NCBI GenBank assembly: GCA_016933675.1
Contig: JAFGAM010000090.1
Span: 1-54,970 of the forward strand
Length of the DNA stretch: 54,970 nucleotides
Direction: 5' to 3'
Origin: Candidatus Anaeroferrophillacea bacterium
GTDB lineage: Bacteria > Desulfobacterota > Anaeroferrophillalia > Anaeroferrophillales > Anaeroferrophillaceae
Shown: positions 7,991-16,129 of the stretch, in pieces
Position numbering within the stretch: the stretch's first letter is position 1
Layout of the letters: the number at the start of each line of letters is the position of its first letter
Notes under the pieces: model-generated
What the model saw: the letters and a program-made list of their open reading frames with translations, nothing else
What the model was told of the DNA's origin: nothing
The model's database searches: none
Program-made: the position numbers and the translations under genes

Positions 7991-9283
7991 ATGGAAACCA
8001 GCTATCTTGTCATAACGTTGTGTCTTATCGGCTGCCTTGCCGCGACGGTGCCGGTCTTCATGGCACTGTTCTTTACCGGTGTCGTCGGCTTTTACTTTTT
8101 CACCGGCATGCCGGTGATGATGCTGGCCCAGACCCTGTTCCGCAGCATGGACAACTTCGCCCTGGTGGTGGTGCTGTTCTTTATCCTCTGCGGCAATATC
8201 ATGACCCAGGGCTCCATCGTTCACAAACTGGTCAAGGTGGCCAATGCCCTGGTGGGCTTCTTTCCCGGCGGCCTGGCGATGGCCGGGGTGCTGGCCTGCG
8301 GCATGTTTGGCGCCATCTCCGGCTCCACCGTGGCAACGGTGGTGGCCATCGGCGGCTTCATGATCCCGGCGCTGATGGACAACCAGTACGACGAGCAGTT
8401 CAGCGTTGGCATCATGACCACCTCGCCGATTCTGGGGATCATCATTCCGCCGTCCATCTCCATGATCCTCTATTCGATGGTCAGCAACGATTCCCTCGCG
8501 GCGTTGTTCATGACCGGTTTCGTTCCCGGCTTCCTGATCATCATCGCTTTTTCCATCTATTCCTACTTCTATTGCAAGAATCGCAACTTCAAGCGTCTGC
8601 CGGCGCCCACCTTCCGGGAACTGCTGGCGGTGCTTCGGGAAGGGATCTGGTCGCTGCTGTTGCCGTTGCTGATCTTCGGCGGCATCTTTTCCGGTGTTTT
8701 CACCGCCAACGAGGCGGCGGTTATCGCCTGCGTCTATGCCTTTGCCGTCGAGTTGCTCATCCATCGCGACATGAAATTTCGCGAGGTCAAGAAGGTGGTG
8801 GTGTCGTCGGCCATCACCTCGGCCACGCTGCTGATCATCGTTGCCGGTGCCTCGGCCTTCGGCCGCTACCTGACCCTGGAACGGATCCCGGCGCTGATCG
8901 CCGATGCCGTTGTCCAGCAGATCCATTCACCGGTGGTATTCCTGCTGGTGGTCAATATCATGCTGCTCATCGTCGGGATGTTCATGGACATCATCTCGGC
9001 CACCCTCATCCTGGCGCCCATCCTGCTGCCGATTCTGCCGGAATTCCACATCAACTCGCTCCATTTCGGGCTGCTGATGACCGTCAACCTCGGTATCGGT
9101 TACTGTACGCCGCCGCTGGGGGTCAGCCTCTACATCACCGGCGCCCTGGTGAACCGCGGCCTGCTGTATGTCACCCGGGCAGTGATGCCCTTTCTGACCG
9201 TTCAGATTCTGATTCTCATACTGCTGACCTACTGGCCCGATCTGGTTCTGTTCCTGCCCCGGTTGTTCTACAACGTCGGCTAG
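7991..9283 (+). CDS. dctM: TRAP transporter large permease (DctM family)
   Basis: The 430-residue, strongly hydrophobic protein has about 12 membrane segments and is the Na+-coupled channel subunit of the TRAP system. It shows family hallmarks: FFILCGNIMTQGSIVHKLVKVANALVGFFPGGLAMAGVLACGMFGAISGSTVATVVAIGGFMIPAL, SPILGIIIPPSISMILY, and a C-terminal repeat NLGIGYCTPPLGVSLYITGAL. The ATG at 7991 places the first helix directly after the start; a much longer frame opens upstream from a TTG at 7883, but that extra part is low in hydrophobicity and unlike the family. No good ribosome site precedes 7991, and 160 bp separate it from dctQ, unusual for a pair that often overlaps, so translation may be weak. 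Confidence 0.92.
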   Translation: METSYLVITLCLIGCLAATVPVFMALFFTGVVGFYFFTGMPVMMLAQTLFRSMDNFALVVVLFFILCGNIMTQGSIVHKLVKVANALVGFFPGGLAMAGVLACGMFGAISGSTVATVVAIGGFMIPALMDNQYDEQFSVGIMTTSPILGIIIPPSISMILYSMVSNDSLAALFMTGFVPGFLIIIAFSIYSYFYCKNRNFKRLPAPTFRELLAVLREGIWSLLLPLLIFGGIFSGVFTANEAAVIACVYAFAVELLIHRDMKFREVKKVVVSSAITSATLLIIVAGASAFGRYLTLERIPALIADAVVQQIHSPVVFLLVVNIMLLIVGMFMDIISATLILAPILLPILPEFHINSLHFGLLMTVNLGIGYCTPPLGVSLYITGALVNRGLLYVTRAVMPFLTVQILILILLTYWPDLVLFLPRLFYNVG

Positions 9284-9410
9284 TTTGCGGCTTGATTCCG
9301 GCGGCCGGTGCCGTACGGACGGGTGCGGACGTCGACGGTGGCAGGCAGAAATCGGGGAGGGGTGGGGAAAGAGTCTTTCGGGCGGTGCGGCCGCTCCAGG
9401 AGGTTTGACG

Positions 9411-9842
9411 ATGGCGTTGCGTATACTGGTGCCGGTCGATGAATCGCTGGCGTCATTCCGGGTGATGAACTACCTGATCCGCCGGCGTGAGGATCTGCAG
9501 CCGCGGGTCACGCTGGTTACGGTCATTCCGCTCAGCGAACTCGCCTACCGGGGGATCCCCGATTTTCAGCTGGAGATGATCAAGGACAATGCCCTGAAGA
9601 TGGGCAAAAAAACCCTTGAGCGACATCGCGATGAATTTCGGCAGGCGGGGATATCGGTCGATATCCTGCTGGAAAAAGGCGGTGCCCCGGGCGATGTGAT
9701 CTGCGCTCTGGCCGCACGGGAAAGCTTCGATATGATCTGCATCGCGCCCAACAGCAAGAGCGAGATGTCGCAGATGGTCTTCGGTTCGGTGACCAACCAC
9801 GTGATCTACCATGCCCCCTGCCCGGTGCTGCTGGTGCGCTGA
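9411..9842 (+). CDS. Universal stress protein (UspA family), TRAP-associated
   Basis: A 143-residue cytoplasmic protein. It opens MALRILVPVDESLASFRVMNYLIRR (UspA beta1-alpha1 with the Asp that contacts nucleotide), has GGAPGDVICALAARESFDMICIAPN in the middle, and ends with the ATP-binding signature G-S-V-T-N-H-V-I-Y-H-A-P-C-P-V-L-L-V (GX2GX9G(S/T)-like, here FGSVTNHV). An AGGAGG site sits 8 nt before the ATG at 9411, which decides this start over a longer upstream frame. UspA proteins encoded at the end of TRAP operons (as TeaD is with TeaABC) bind ATP and tune transport, so this one probably serves the DctPQM system. Confidence 0.9.
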   Translation: MALRILVPVDESLASFRVMNYLIRRREDLQPRVTLVTVIPLSELAYRGIPDFQLEMIKDNALKMGKKTLERHRDEFRQAGISVDILLEKGGAPGDVICALAARESFDMICIAPNSKSEMSQMVFGSVTNHVIYHAPCPVLLVR

Positions 9843-9880
9843 CGAGTGGTTCTACGGTAACCCTCCCGTTATCTTTGTTG

Positions 9881-9907
9881 AAGACGGCTTCCCGAAAGCT
9901 CCGTCTT
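9881..9907 (+). terminator. Hairpin after the TRAP/uspA genes, possible terminator
   Basis: AAGACGG (9881-9887) pairs with CCGTCTT (9901-9907), with extra inner pairs around GCTT/AGCT. There is no real T run after the stem, so termination is possible but weakly supported. The remaining space to 10143 shows no gene. Confidence 0.4.
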
Positions 9908-10143
9908 TGGCCAGGCCTCACATTGTTCCGGTCTTCATTGTTGCGCGCTCAAGCTGAGTCGTTTGACGTACCGTGACGCCGCATGCATCAGCTTGTGTGC
10001 GGAGTGAATCCGGGACCGCCGTTGTGCCAGCCAGTCTTGCCGTACTCTGGCAGTTGTTGCGTGCCCGGCACCGGCATCTTCCTGTCTTACGCCGGTTTTG
10101 CCGCCGGCCGCCCCGTTGCCGGGAACGGGAGCGTCCGCCCCGT

Positions 10144-11172
10144 CTACGGCATGGACTTTCCCATTGCCGCGGCGAGCGGCCGCAGTCCGGCCATCAACCG
10201 CTCGAACCCCGGTATATCCAGTTGTTGCAGCGAATCGCAGCGGGCCGTTTCGGGCCGGTAATGGACCTCGACCAGGATGCCATCGGCCCCGGCGGCGAGG
10301 GCGGCACGGGAGAGTGCCGGGATCAGCGAGCGCTTGCCGGCGGCATGGGACGGGTCGACGATTACCGGCAGATGGGATTTTTCCTTCAGGACCGGCACCG
10401 CGCTGATATCCAGCGTACTCCGGGTGGCGGTCTCGAAGGTTCTGATGCCCCGTTCACACAGCATGACCTGAGGATTCCCTTCGGCGAGGATGTACTCCGC
10501 CGACATCAGGAACTCCTTGATGGTGGTCGCCATGCCGCGCTTGAGGAGTACCGGTTGACGCAGTTGGCCCACCCGCTTGAGGAGGGAAAAGTTCTGGATG
10601 TTGCGGGCCCCGATCTGCAGAATGTCCGCCGCTTCGGCCACCGCTTCCAGATCCCGCTCCCGCAGTACCTCGGTGATGATCGGCAGCCCGGTGGCTTTTC
10701 GGGCCTCCTGCAGCAGTGCCAGCCCTTCACCTTCCAGCCCCTGGAAATCGTAGGGCGAGGTCCGCGGCTTGAAGGCGCCGCCGCGCAGGATCACCCCTCC
10801 GAGCCGCCTGATGCCGGCGGCGGTTTCGATCATCTGTTCGCGGGACTCTACCGCGCAGGGTCCGGCAATGACGGTGAAATGGCCCTCGCCGATGGTGACA
10901 TCGCCGACGCTGATCAGGGTTTCCCCGGCCGCCGATTCGCGACTTGCCAGCTTATAGGGTTCCATTATCGGGATGATGTTTTCCACCAGCGGATCGTTGG
11001 CCAGTTCGCTGGAGGCGTTGCCGGGCAGCGAGACGCCGTTTTTGCCGATGATGCCGATGATGGTTTTGTATTTCCCGCGGCTGATATGGGGTTGAAAGCC
11101 GAGATCTTCGATACGCCGGGCGATACGGTTGATGTCATGGTCCATGGCTTCGGGGCTGATTACGAGAATCAT
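10144..11172 (-). CDS. aroF: 3-deoxy-7-phosphoheptulonate (DAHP) synthase, AroF/AroA(Q)-type with N-terminal ACT-like domain
   Basis: Catalyses the first step of the shikimate pathway, phosphoenolpyruvate plus erythrose-4-phosphate to DAHP. The 342-residue protein has an N-terminal ferredoxin-like/ACT-type regulatory domain (about 1-70, [26 protein letters not shown]), as in the Thermotoga maritima enzyme. The (beta/alpha)8 barrel follows, with IAGPCAVES (metal Cys and PEP site), [15 protein letters not shown], the KRG motif, CERGIRTFE and [13 protein letters not shown] (metal His). It stands alone on the minus strand. The upstream leader (11404-11576) carries an aromatic leader peptide and a transcription attenuator, so expression is probably controlled by Phe/Tyr/Trp supply. 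Activity is probably also inhibited by tyrosine or phenylalanine through the N-terminal domain, as in the Thermotoga enzyme. Confidence 0.95.
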   Translation of the reverse strand: MILVISPEAMDHDINRIARRIEDLGFQPHISRGKYKTIIGIIGKNGVSLPGNASSELANDPLVENIIPIMEPYKLASRESAAGETLISVGDVTIGEGHFTVIAGPCAVESREQMIETAAGIRRLGGVILRGGAFKPRTSPYDFQGLEGEGLALLQEARKATGLPIITEVLRERDLEAVAEAADILQIGARNIQNFSLLKRVGQLRQPVLLKRGMATTIKEFLMSAEYILAEGNPQVMLCERGIRTFETATRSTLDISAVPVLKEKSHLPVIVDPSHAAGKRSLIPALSRAALAAGADGILVEVHYRPETARCDSLQQLDIPGFERLMAGLRPLAAAMGKSMP

Positions 11173-11403
11173 CGCGGATCTCCATTGTCATGAGGTTGGT
11201 GCCGGCCCGACAAGCTGGCTTCGTAACAACCCGGGCATGGTGGCGGCCGGACAGCTTCCCCCTCATTACGGTGTGCCGCTTTCCGGGTCATTCGAAGGAT
11301 GGTGAAGTCGAATTCTCCGAGTGAAGGGATCAACCGTGAGGCTGAAGCCGCTACGGTACCATCGCTAATATGACCGTAGTCGATCTGTGGTTACGATTCC
11401 AGC
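11173..11403. other. Untranslated stretch between attenuator and aroF
   Basis: The 230 bp between the attenuator terminator and the aroF start carry no ORF with coding character and no second terminator that I can see. It is an unusually long spacer for a leader-controlled gene. Confidence 0.5.
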
Positions 11404-11441
11404 AAAATAAAAAGGCCGGGAACGAGTCGTCCACGGCCTTT
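11404..11441 (-). terminator. Attenuator terminator of the aroF leader
   Basis: On the minus strand AAAGGCCG (11441-11434) pairs with CGGCCTTT (11418-11411), and the run continues TTATTTT to 11404. The left arm also contains GTGGACG (11434-11428), which can instead pair with CGTCCAC at 11475-11469, so this terminator has an antiterminator alternative. No gene other than the leader peptide ends here, which argues for a regulatory terminator. Confidence 0.8.
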
Positions 11442-11464
11442 GCATTGCGCTGTGATCAGGCGCC

Positions 11465-11530
11465 GGCAGTGGACGGGCGATTCCCCATCCACTGCCTGAC
11501 GGTTGACGGTCCGTCAGGTACGGATGGGGT
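11465..11530 (-). promoter_or_regulatory. Mutually exclusive leader hairpins (aromatic amino-acid attenuator)
   Basis: Minus strand, in transcript order. Segment 1 is CCCCATCC (11529-11522, inside the leader-peptide codons). Then comes a small hairpin CCTGACGG/CCGTCAGG (11518-11511 with 11502-11495). Segment 2 is GGCAGTGGATGGGG (11496-11483) and segment 3 CGTCCACTGCC (11475-11465). Segment 4 is GTGGACG at 11434-11428 and segment 5 the terminator right arm. Segments 1:2 (8 bp), 2:3 (9 bp) and 3:4 (7 bp) are each perfect and mutually exclusive. A ribosome stalled at the aromatic codons would leave 1:2 formed, freeing 3 to block the terminator; one that reaches the stop codon would disrupt 1:2, allow 2:3 and terminate. 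Confidence 0.75.
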
Positions 11531-11576
11531 CCGCATACATAAAAAAATACCAGTAAAAACGAAGTGCTGCTTTCAT
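11514..11576 (-). CDS. Aromatic leader peptide (20 aa) controlling aroF
   Basis: ATG at 11576, stop TGA at 11516-11514. The peptide is 20 residues with the run RFYWYFFMY at positions 6-14: three Phe, three Tyr and one Trp in eight codons. An AGGA ribosome site lies 8 nt before the ATG (CAGGATTCAGCAG). It is the first translatable unit upstream of the leftward DAHP synthase gene and is followed by the switching hairpins and the terminator. This is the arrangement of pheL or trpL type leaders, but placed before aroF and reading all three aromatic residues. It is too short for usual gene calling. The peptide itself probably has no function beyond ribosome stalling. No convincing promoter was found upstream. 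Confidence 0.8.
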   Translation of the reverse strand: MKAALRFYWYFFMYADPIRT

Positions 11577-11830
11577 CTGCTGAATCCTGCCGACGGCCTC
11601 TGGGCGCCTTGGTCGATTACCAGTTCGCCGCTCCCCTATCACAGGGGCGGAAGAAAGGCAAGCACATTTTTCGCCGCAACGTGGTTGTCGGCTTCGTGAA
11701 AACGGCATATTCTTCTGGGAAGACGCCATTGCCGGAGTGGTTTCGCCGGTGCCTGAAAGAGGTTGCGCTTTCGGAACAAGGATGGTAGATATCCAGGCTA
11801 GATAACTTGTAAGGAGAAGTTAATAATTCC

Positions 11831-12892
11831 ATGGTGTTGGGAAGTTATCATCGGTTTTATCCGGCCGCCGGTACCCCGGCTGCCGGGGCCGGGGAGACGG
11901 TGTTGCTGCGTGACGGTTGCAACCGCCCGGTCTCCTATCTGCGGGTGTCGGTGACCGATCGCTGCAACCTCCGGTGCCGCTACTGTGTTGCCGGGGAACT
12001 CTTTGATTTCATTCCCTGTGCCGGGATACTCCGTTACGAAGAGATCGTCCGGGTGGTGCGGGCACTGGCGCCGGTGGGGATCGACAAGGTGCGGCTCACC
12101 GGTGGCGAGCCCCTGGTGCGCCGCGGTCTGCCGCGGCTCGTGGCCATGCTGCGGCAGATCGACGGCATCCGGGACGTTGGCCTGACCACCAACGGGGTGT
12201 TGTTCGCCGAGTGCGGTCGTGAACTTCGGGATGCCGGGTTGACGAGGGTGAATATCAGCCTCGATACCCTGCGGCGGGATCGGTTCGCCGAACTGACCAG
12301 GCGGGATTTCTTTTCCCGGGCCATGGCCGGCATCGACGCCGCCGTCGAGCTGGGGTTCGATCCGGTGAAGATCAACGTGGTGGCGATGCGCGGGGTGAAC
12401 GACGACGAATTAGTCGATTTCGTCCGCTTCGGTCGTGACCGTGGGGTTGAGGTGCGGTTCATCGAGTACATGCCGGTGGGCCAGGGGACGGGCTGGCAGG
12501 AGGCGTCGTTTATCTCAGCCGCCGAAATCCGCGACCGTCTGGCGGCGGCTTGCGGGCCTTTGGAACCCGCGCCGCCGGAATTTTCCGGCGGGCCGGCCCG
12601 TATCTGGCGGGTGACGGACGGTGGTGTCCGGATCGGTTTCATCAGCGCCCTGTCGGATCATTTCTGCGACCGGTGCAACCGGGTGCGGATCACTGCCGAC
12701 GGGCGATTGCGGCCGTGTCTCCTCGAGGATACCGAGTACGACCTCAGGGGGCTGCTCAGAGCACCGGGCGTCACTGACGCGGCGATCCGGGAGCTGTTTT
12801 TTCAGGGCCTGGCAAGCAAGCCGGCGGGACATGGGATGTCCTGCAATGCGCCGCGCAAATGCCAGCGGCCTATGTCCTCCATCGGCGGTTGA
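11831..12892 (+). CDS. moaA: GTP 3',8-cyclase MoaA (molybdenum cofactor biosynthesis)
   Basis: Radical-SAM enzyme that, with MoaC, converts GTP to cyclic pyranopterin monophosphate, the first step of molybdopterin synthesis. The 353-residue protein has the N-terminal SAM cluster motif CNLRCRYC (Cys 45, 49, 52), the KVRLTGGEPLVRRGL block, NVVAMRGVNDDELVDF, RFIEYMPVG, and the second [4Fe-4S] site CDRCNRVRITADGRLRPCL. It ends in the conserved Gly-Gly (SSIGG) required for catalysis. AAGGAG lies about 15 nt before the ATG at 11831. The first 22 residues are longer than usual, so a later start is conceivable. A Moco riboswitch was looked for in the leader and could not be supported. Confidence 0.96.
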   Translation: MVLGSYHRFYPAAGTPAAGAGETVLLRDGCNRPVSYLRVSVTDRCNLRCRYCVAGELFDFIPCAGILRYEEIVRVVRALAPVGIDKVRLTGGEPLVRRGLPRLVAMLRQIDGIRDVGLTTNGVLFAECGRELRDAGLTRVNISLDTLRRDRFAELTRRDFFSRAMAGIDAAVELGFDPVKINVVAMRGVNDDELVDFVRFGRDRGVEVRFIEYMPVGQGTGWQEASFISAAEIRDRLAAACGPLEPAPPEFSGGPARIWRVTDGGVRIGFISALSDHFCDRCNRVRITADGRLRPCLLEDTEYDLRGLLRAPGVTDAAIRELFFQGLASKPAGHGMSCNAPRKCQRPMSSIGG

Positions 12893-13243
12893 CCATGTCT
12901 GTGGTTTCGGAGCTGTGCCATCTCCATTTGCTGCCCGGCGCTGGGTAGCGCACCCGGACAGGTCCGGCAATCCGGATCACAACGGCGTGCTGAAACGCCG
13001 CATTCCCCGGGGAGGTGCCCGCAGGCACCACGCGTTGTTTGGGAGCAGGTCTGAATGCGGGTGCCGTCCGATTTCGGCGTGGATTGGCGGCCGTTACGGT
13101 TTCATAAATGTTGTCAGCGTGTCGATATGATTGCGACGGCTTTTGGCGTACCGCTCCCGTTGTCCGGGACCGGAGTGAATTTTTGCGGTAGATAGCCGAG
13201 CTGGTGCAGGGATGACGGGGTACGGGGGGCGCGGGGTTCCAAG
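12893..13243. other. 351-bp moaA-moaC intergenic space, nothing recognised
   Basis: Read on both strands; only short overlapping frames without family resemblance are present. There is no clear terminator and no repeat-family core, so the two moa genes are separated by apparently non-coding or decayed sequence. Confidence 0.4.
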
Positions 13244-14026
13244 GTGACATTGCAGCTGACCCACGTGGATGACCGGGGGCGGGCGCGGATGGTGGATGTC
13301 GGGGCCAAGCCGGAGACCTTCCGGGTGGCACGGGCCTTCGGCCGCGTGCGTCTGGCCGCGGAAACCGTGGAACTCCTTGCCACCGGCAGGGTAGCCAAGG
13401 GAGATGTCCTGGCGGCGGCCCGGGTGGCCGGGATCATGGCGGCGAAGCGCTGCGGCGAGCTGATTCCGCTTTGCCATCCCCTCCCGTTGACCGCAGCGGG
13501 CGTCGATTTGGTGCTGCGTCCGGCCGCCGCCGACCTGGTGGTGATCGGCGAGGCCCGGGTGGTGGGCAAAACCGGGGTGGAGATGGAGGCGATGACCGCG
13601 GTGGCCGTGGCGGCGCTGACCGTTTATGATATGTGTAAGGCCGTGGATCGGGGAATGAGCATCGGCCCGGTGACCCTGCTGGAGAAATCCGGCGGCCGTT
13701 CGGGGCACTATATCAATCCGGCTTACGGCCTGCCGGCCGGCCCGGGCACGACGGCGACCCTGCGGGAAGGGCAGATTGTCCGGCTGCTGCCCCCGGCGGC
13801 GGATGACTGCTGGCGCTTTGTCGACGATAACGGGGCAATCCTGCTGGCCGTTTCCGTTGCCGCGGTTGTCGGCTGCTCATCCTGGTTAGCGCCGTCGCCG
13901 CTGTGCCTGGCCGGTGAAGCGATCCTGGTGGCGGAGCCGGTCCCCGGGGGCGGGCAGGGCGTCGTGAAGTTTTTCGTCCGGCGGCCGGGAACCGTGCGTT
14001 CCGGCGAGCTGGTGGCGCTGCTGTGA
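13244..14026 (+). CDS. moaC: Cyclic pyranopterin monophosphate synthase MoaC with a C-terminal extension
   Basis: Works after MoaA to form cyclic pyranopterin monophosphate. Residues 1-165 are a complete MoaC: TLQLTHVDDRGRARMVDVGAK, RVAKGDVLAAARVAGIMAAKRCGELIPLCHPLPLTAAGVDL, GKTGVEMEAMTAVAVAALTVYDMCKAVDRGMSI, and LLEKSGGRSGHY, where the family normally ends at about 160 residues. Here about 95 more residues follow in frame (AYGLPAGPGTTATLREGQIVRLLPP... to ...RRPGTVRSGELVALL). They look beta-rich, with alternating hydrophobic strands and glycine turns, and match no domain I can name. The start is GTG at 13244, with a weak ribosome site. It follows moaA on the same strand. Confidence 0.93.
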   Translation: MTLQLTHVDDRGRARMVDVGAKPETFRVARAFGRVRLAAETVELLATGRVAKGDVLAAARVAGIMAAKRCGELIPLCHPLPLTAAGVDLVLRPAAADLVVIGEARVVGKTGVEMEAMTAVAVAALTVYDMCKAVDRGMSIGPVTLLEKSGGRSGHYINPAYGLPAGPGTTATLREGQIVRLLPPAADDCWRFVDDNGAILLAVSVAAVVGCSSWLAPSPLCLAGEAILVAEPVPGGGQGVVKFFVRRPGTVRSGELVALL

Positions 14027-14123
14027 CGCCCGTCTGCTGGTCTTCATGACCACCCGCCGCCTTCCGGACTCGCGACGCCCGGAAGGTGTGAAATGAGCGT
14101 CAATAGAAGTATTTCGAATGACC

Positions 14124-14318
14124 GAGGTTGCGGCGTAACGAAGAAGATGCGGCCTGACGAGGTCCTCATTGACGGTAGCGTAACCGCAGTCAAAATACGG
14201 CAATATGGGATGGTACCGTAACAGCTCCGTTGTTCGAGCCTCACGGCGCGTGGAACCGGGGGTGTACGTAGCCGTAAGTTGTGCGGCTCGGGTTGCCGCG
14301 CAACGAAGTGGATAGTTG
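14124..14318 (+). repeat. Dispersed intergenic repeat, one partial and one full-length diverged copy
   Basis: A 3'-end fragment (GGTTGCGGCGTAACGAAGAA at 14126) is followed by a diverged full unit from 14185 (AAAATACGGCAATATGGGAT, CCGTAACAGCTCC, CACGGCGCG) ending GGTTGCCGCGCAACGAAG at about 14291-14309. The same word order recurs at 19901-20050 and 41189-41330. The space 14027-14338 holds nothing else. Confidence 0.6.
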
Positions 14319-14338
14319 TTGCGAAGTCGGCGGGCATT

Positions 14339-15352
14339 ATGGACGATGAAACGCTGTTGACGGTCGATGACCTGGTGGTCGGATTCGCCACTTCCCGGGG
14401 GGAATTGACCGCGGTCGACGGCCTGAGTTTCCGTCTTGCGCGGGGTGCCAACCTGGGCCTGGTCGGTGAGTCGGGCTGCGGCAAGAGCGTCACCGCTTTG
14501 GCGCTCATGGGCCTGGTGCCGTCGCCGCCCGGGTTGGTATCCGCGGCCCGCCTGGAGTTCGCCGGCCGCGATCTGAACGCCGTGACGGCTGAGGAGTACC
14601 GCCGTCTGCGGGGTCGGGAGATGGCGATGGTGTTCCAGGAACCCATGACCGCTCTCAATCCGGTTTTCACGGTCGGCAGCCAGATCGTGGAGACCGTGCG
14701 CACCCACCGGCGGCTCTCCAGCCGTGCCGCCCGCGACCTGGCGGCGGAGATGCTCGACCGGGTCGGAATTTCCGCGCCGCGCCGCCGGCTCGACGATTAT
14801 CCGCACCAGATGAGTGGCGGTATGCGTCAGCGGGTGATGATTGCCATGGCGCTCATCTGCCGGCCGAAGCTCCTGCTCGCCGATGAACCGACAACCGCGC
14901 TTGACGTGACCATCCAGGCGCAGGTACTTGATTTGATGCGGGACCTGCGCGGCGAATTCGGCATGTCGATGATCATGATAACTCACGATCTCGGTGTCGT
15001 CGCCGAGGTGGCTGAACGGGTGCTGATCATGTACGGCGGCACCGCCGCCGAGGTCGGCACCGTCGTCCAGTTGTTCGACAATCCCCTGCATCCCTATACC
15101 CGGGGGCTGTTGCATTCCATTCCCCGGATTGATCGGCCCGTCCGGCGCCTGGAGGCGATTCCCGGAACGGTGCCGGAGTTTATCGGCCGGCCGGCAGGCT
15201 GCCGGTTTGCCAACCGCTGCCGGCAGGCGATGGATGTCTGCCGACGGCAGGCGCCCCCTCGGGTAGAGCCCGAGATCGGCCACACGGTGGCCTGCTGGCT
15301 CTATGACCGGGCCGCGGCGTCATTGCCGCCGCGGGCCGTCGGAGAAAGGTGA
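14339..15352 (+). CDS. Oligo/dipeptide-type ABC transporter ATP-binding protein (OppD/DppD family)
   Basis: A 337-residue ATPase with Walker A GESGCGKS (about 38-45), Q-loop [13 protein letters not shown] signature [15 protein letters not shown], Walker [13 protein letters not shown] and switch His (ITHD). The C-terminal oligopeptide-transporter extension has [13 protein letters not shown] and a Cys pattern (C-x6-C-x6-C...C in [14 protein letters not shown]...TVACW) that in OppD/DppD proteins binds an Fe-S cluster. It would power peptide or nickel uptake, but the usual partners (substrate-binding protein, two permeases, OppF) are not adjacent. The ATG at 14339 was chosen because it directly precedes the conserved [11 protein letters not shown] strand. 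It lies 7 bp before hsp20 and probably shares its transcript. Confidence 0.9.
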   Translation: MDDETLLTVDDLVVGFATSRGELTAVDGLSFRLARGANLGLVGESGCGKSVTALALMGLVPSPPGLVSAARLEFAGRDLNAVTAEEYRRLRGREMAMVFQEPMTALNPVFTVGSQIVETVRTHRRLSSRAARDLAAEMLDRVGISAPRRRLDDYPHQMSGGMRQRVMIAMALICRPKLLLADEPTTALDVTIQAQVLDLMRDLRGEFGMSMIMITHDLGVVAEVAERVLIMYGGTAAEVGTVVQLFDNPLHPYTRGLLHSIPRIDRPVRRLEAIPGTVPEFIGRPAGCRFANRCRQAMDVCRRQAPPRVEPEIGHTVACWLYDRAAASLPPRAVGER

Positions 15353-15359
15353 GGAATCC

Positions 15360-15812
15360 ATGAGTAATCGGTATGGAACGTCTTTTGACGATCTGCTCAC
15401 CATGAAGGAGCAGATGGACAAGCTTTTCCGCACCACCATGAACAAGGTCGGCGGCCAGAGCGAGCCGCGCCAGGGACACTGGTTTCCGCCTATCGATCTT
15501 TACGACTGCGGTGATGACCTGCGGTTGGAGATTGAACTGCCGGGGGTTCGCCAGGAGGACATCGAACTGACCGTCGAGGGCGACGTCCTGCATCTGACCG
15601 GCCGCCGACAGGCCGTGGAAGCCGGCTCCCGGGACCGCATCGTGAGGCTCGAACGGCCGACGGGGCGTTTCGACCGGCACTTCAAATTGCCGGCGCGGGT
15701 CGACGACCAGCGTGTCGACGCCACCCTTGCGGAGGGTGTCCTGACCGTTCGCCTCATCCGTTCCGCGGCGGAGAGGAAAAAGGTTATACCAGTCAATGTC
15801 GCCAGTGAATGA
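15360..15812 (+). CDS. Small heat-shock protein, Hsp20/alpha-crystallin family
   Basis: The 150-residue ATP-independent chaperone prevents aggregation of unfolded proteins. An N-terminal arm (MSNRYGTSFDDLLTMKEQMDKLF) is followed by an alpha-crystallin domain (about 40-135) with WFPPIDLYDCGDDLRLEIELPGVRQEDIELTVEGDVLHLTGRR, and the late strand VDATLAEGVLTVRLIR that corresponds to the conserved GVLTV motif. A short tail (KVIPVN) gives the IXI/V-like oligomerisation motif. The GAGGAA before the ATG at 15360 overlaps the end of the upstream ATPase gene, indicating co-transcription with it. Confidence 0.95.
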   Translation: MSNRYGTSFDDLLTMKEQMDKLFRTTMNKVGGQSEPRQGHWFPPIDLYDCGDDLRLEIELPGVRQEDIELTVEGDVLHLTGRRQAVEAGSRDRIVRLERPTGRFDRHFKLPARVDDQRVDATLAEGVLTVRLIRSAAERKKVIPVNVASE

Positions 15813-16129
15813 TGGCTTCGAAACGGCAGCATTGCCGTTCTCTGTCAGCGCCCCACGCTGTCCGCGGCAGCGATTCATCATCAAGCAATGTCGCGCTGAA
15901 CTCGGCAAACGTTGTTTGTAGGTAGATGAATATCCCTTTGCAGGTCAAGTGTTGGGCGTTGAGTTGCGTGAAAATGGGGGGGCGCATGCGGGCGGGCGTT
16001 GCCGTCCGGGTCATGCGGCGCACCTCGGCGGCCGCATTGATTTTCCCGGGGGATGCGGGGCGCGTATCCGGAGCGGCGGTGGAGCGGGTCGCTCACGATA
16101 ATTTTCTGCTTTTGGTTGCGGCTTGATCG
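15813..16129. other. 317-bp space between hsp20 and ispE
   Basis: Contains a small hairpin just after hsp20 (AACGGCA/TGCCGTT near 15820-15840, no T run) and otherwise no ORF with family resemblance and no repeat core. The ispE promoter should lie here, but no clear -35/-10 pair stands out. Confidence 0.4.

Noticed and set aside
11410-11640. 6S RNA or other independent small RNA on the minus strand
   Set aside because: The ribosome site, the aromatic codon run and the switching helices explain the same sequence better as an attenuator leader.
11514-11729. 71-residue version of the leader ORF
   Set aside because: Only the last 20 codons have a ribosome site and a plausible leader composition; the upstream part lacks support.
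11577-11830. Moco riboswitch upstream of moaA
   Set aside because: Searched for by eye; no set of helices matching the known Moco RNA was found, so it is not claimed.
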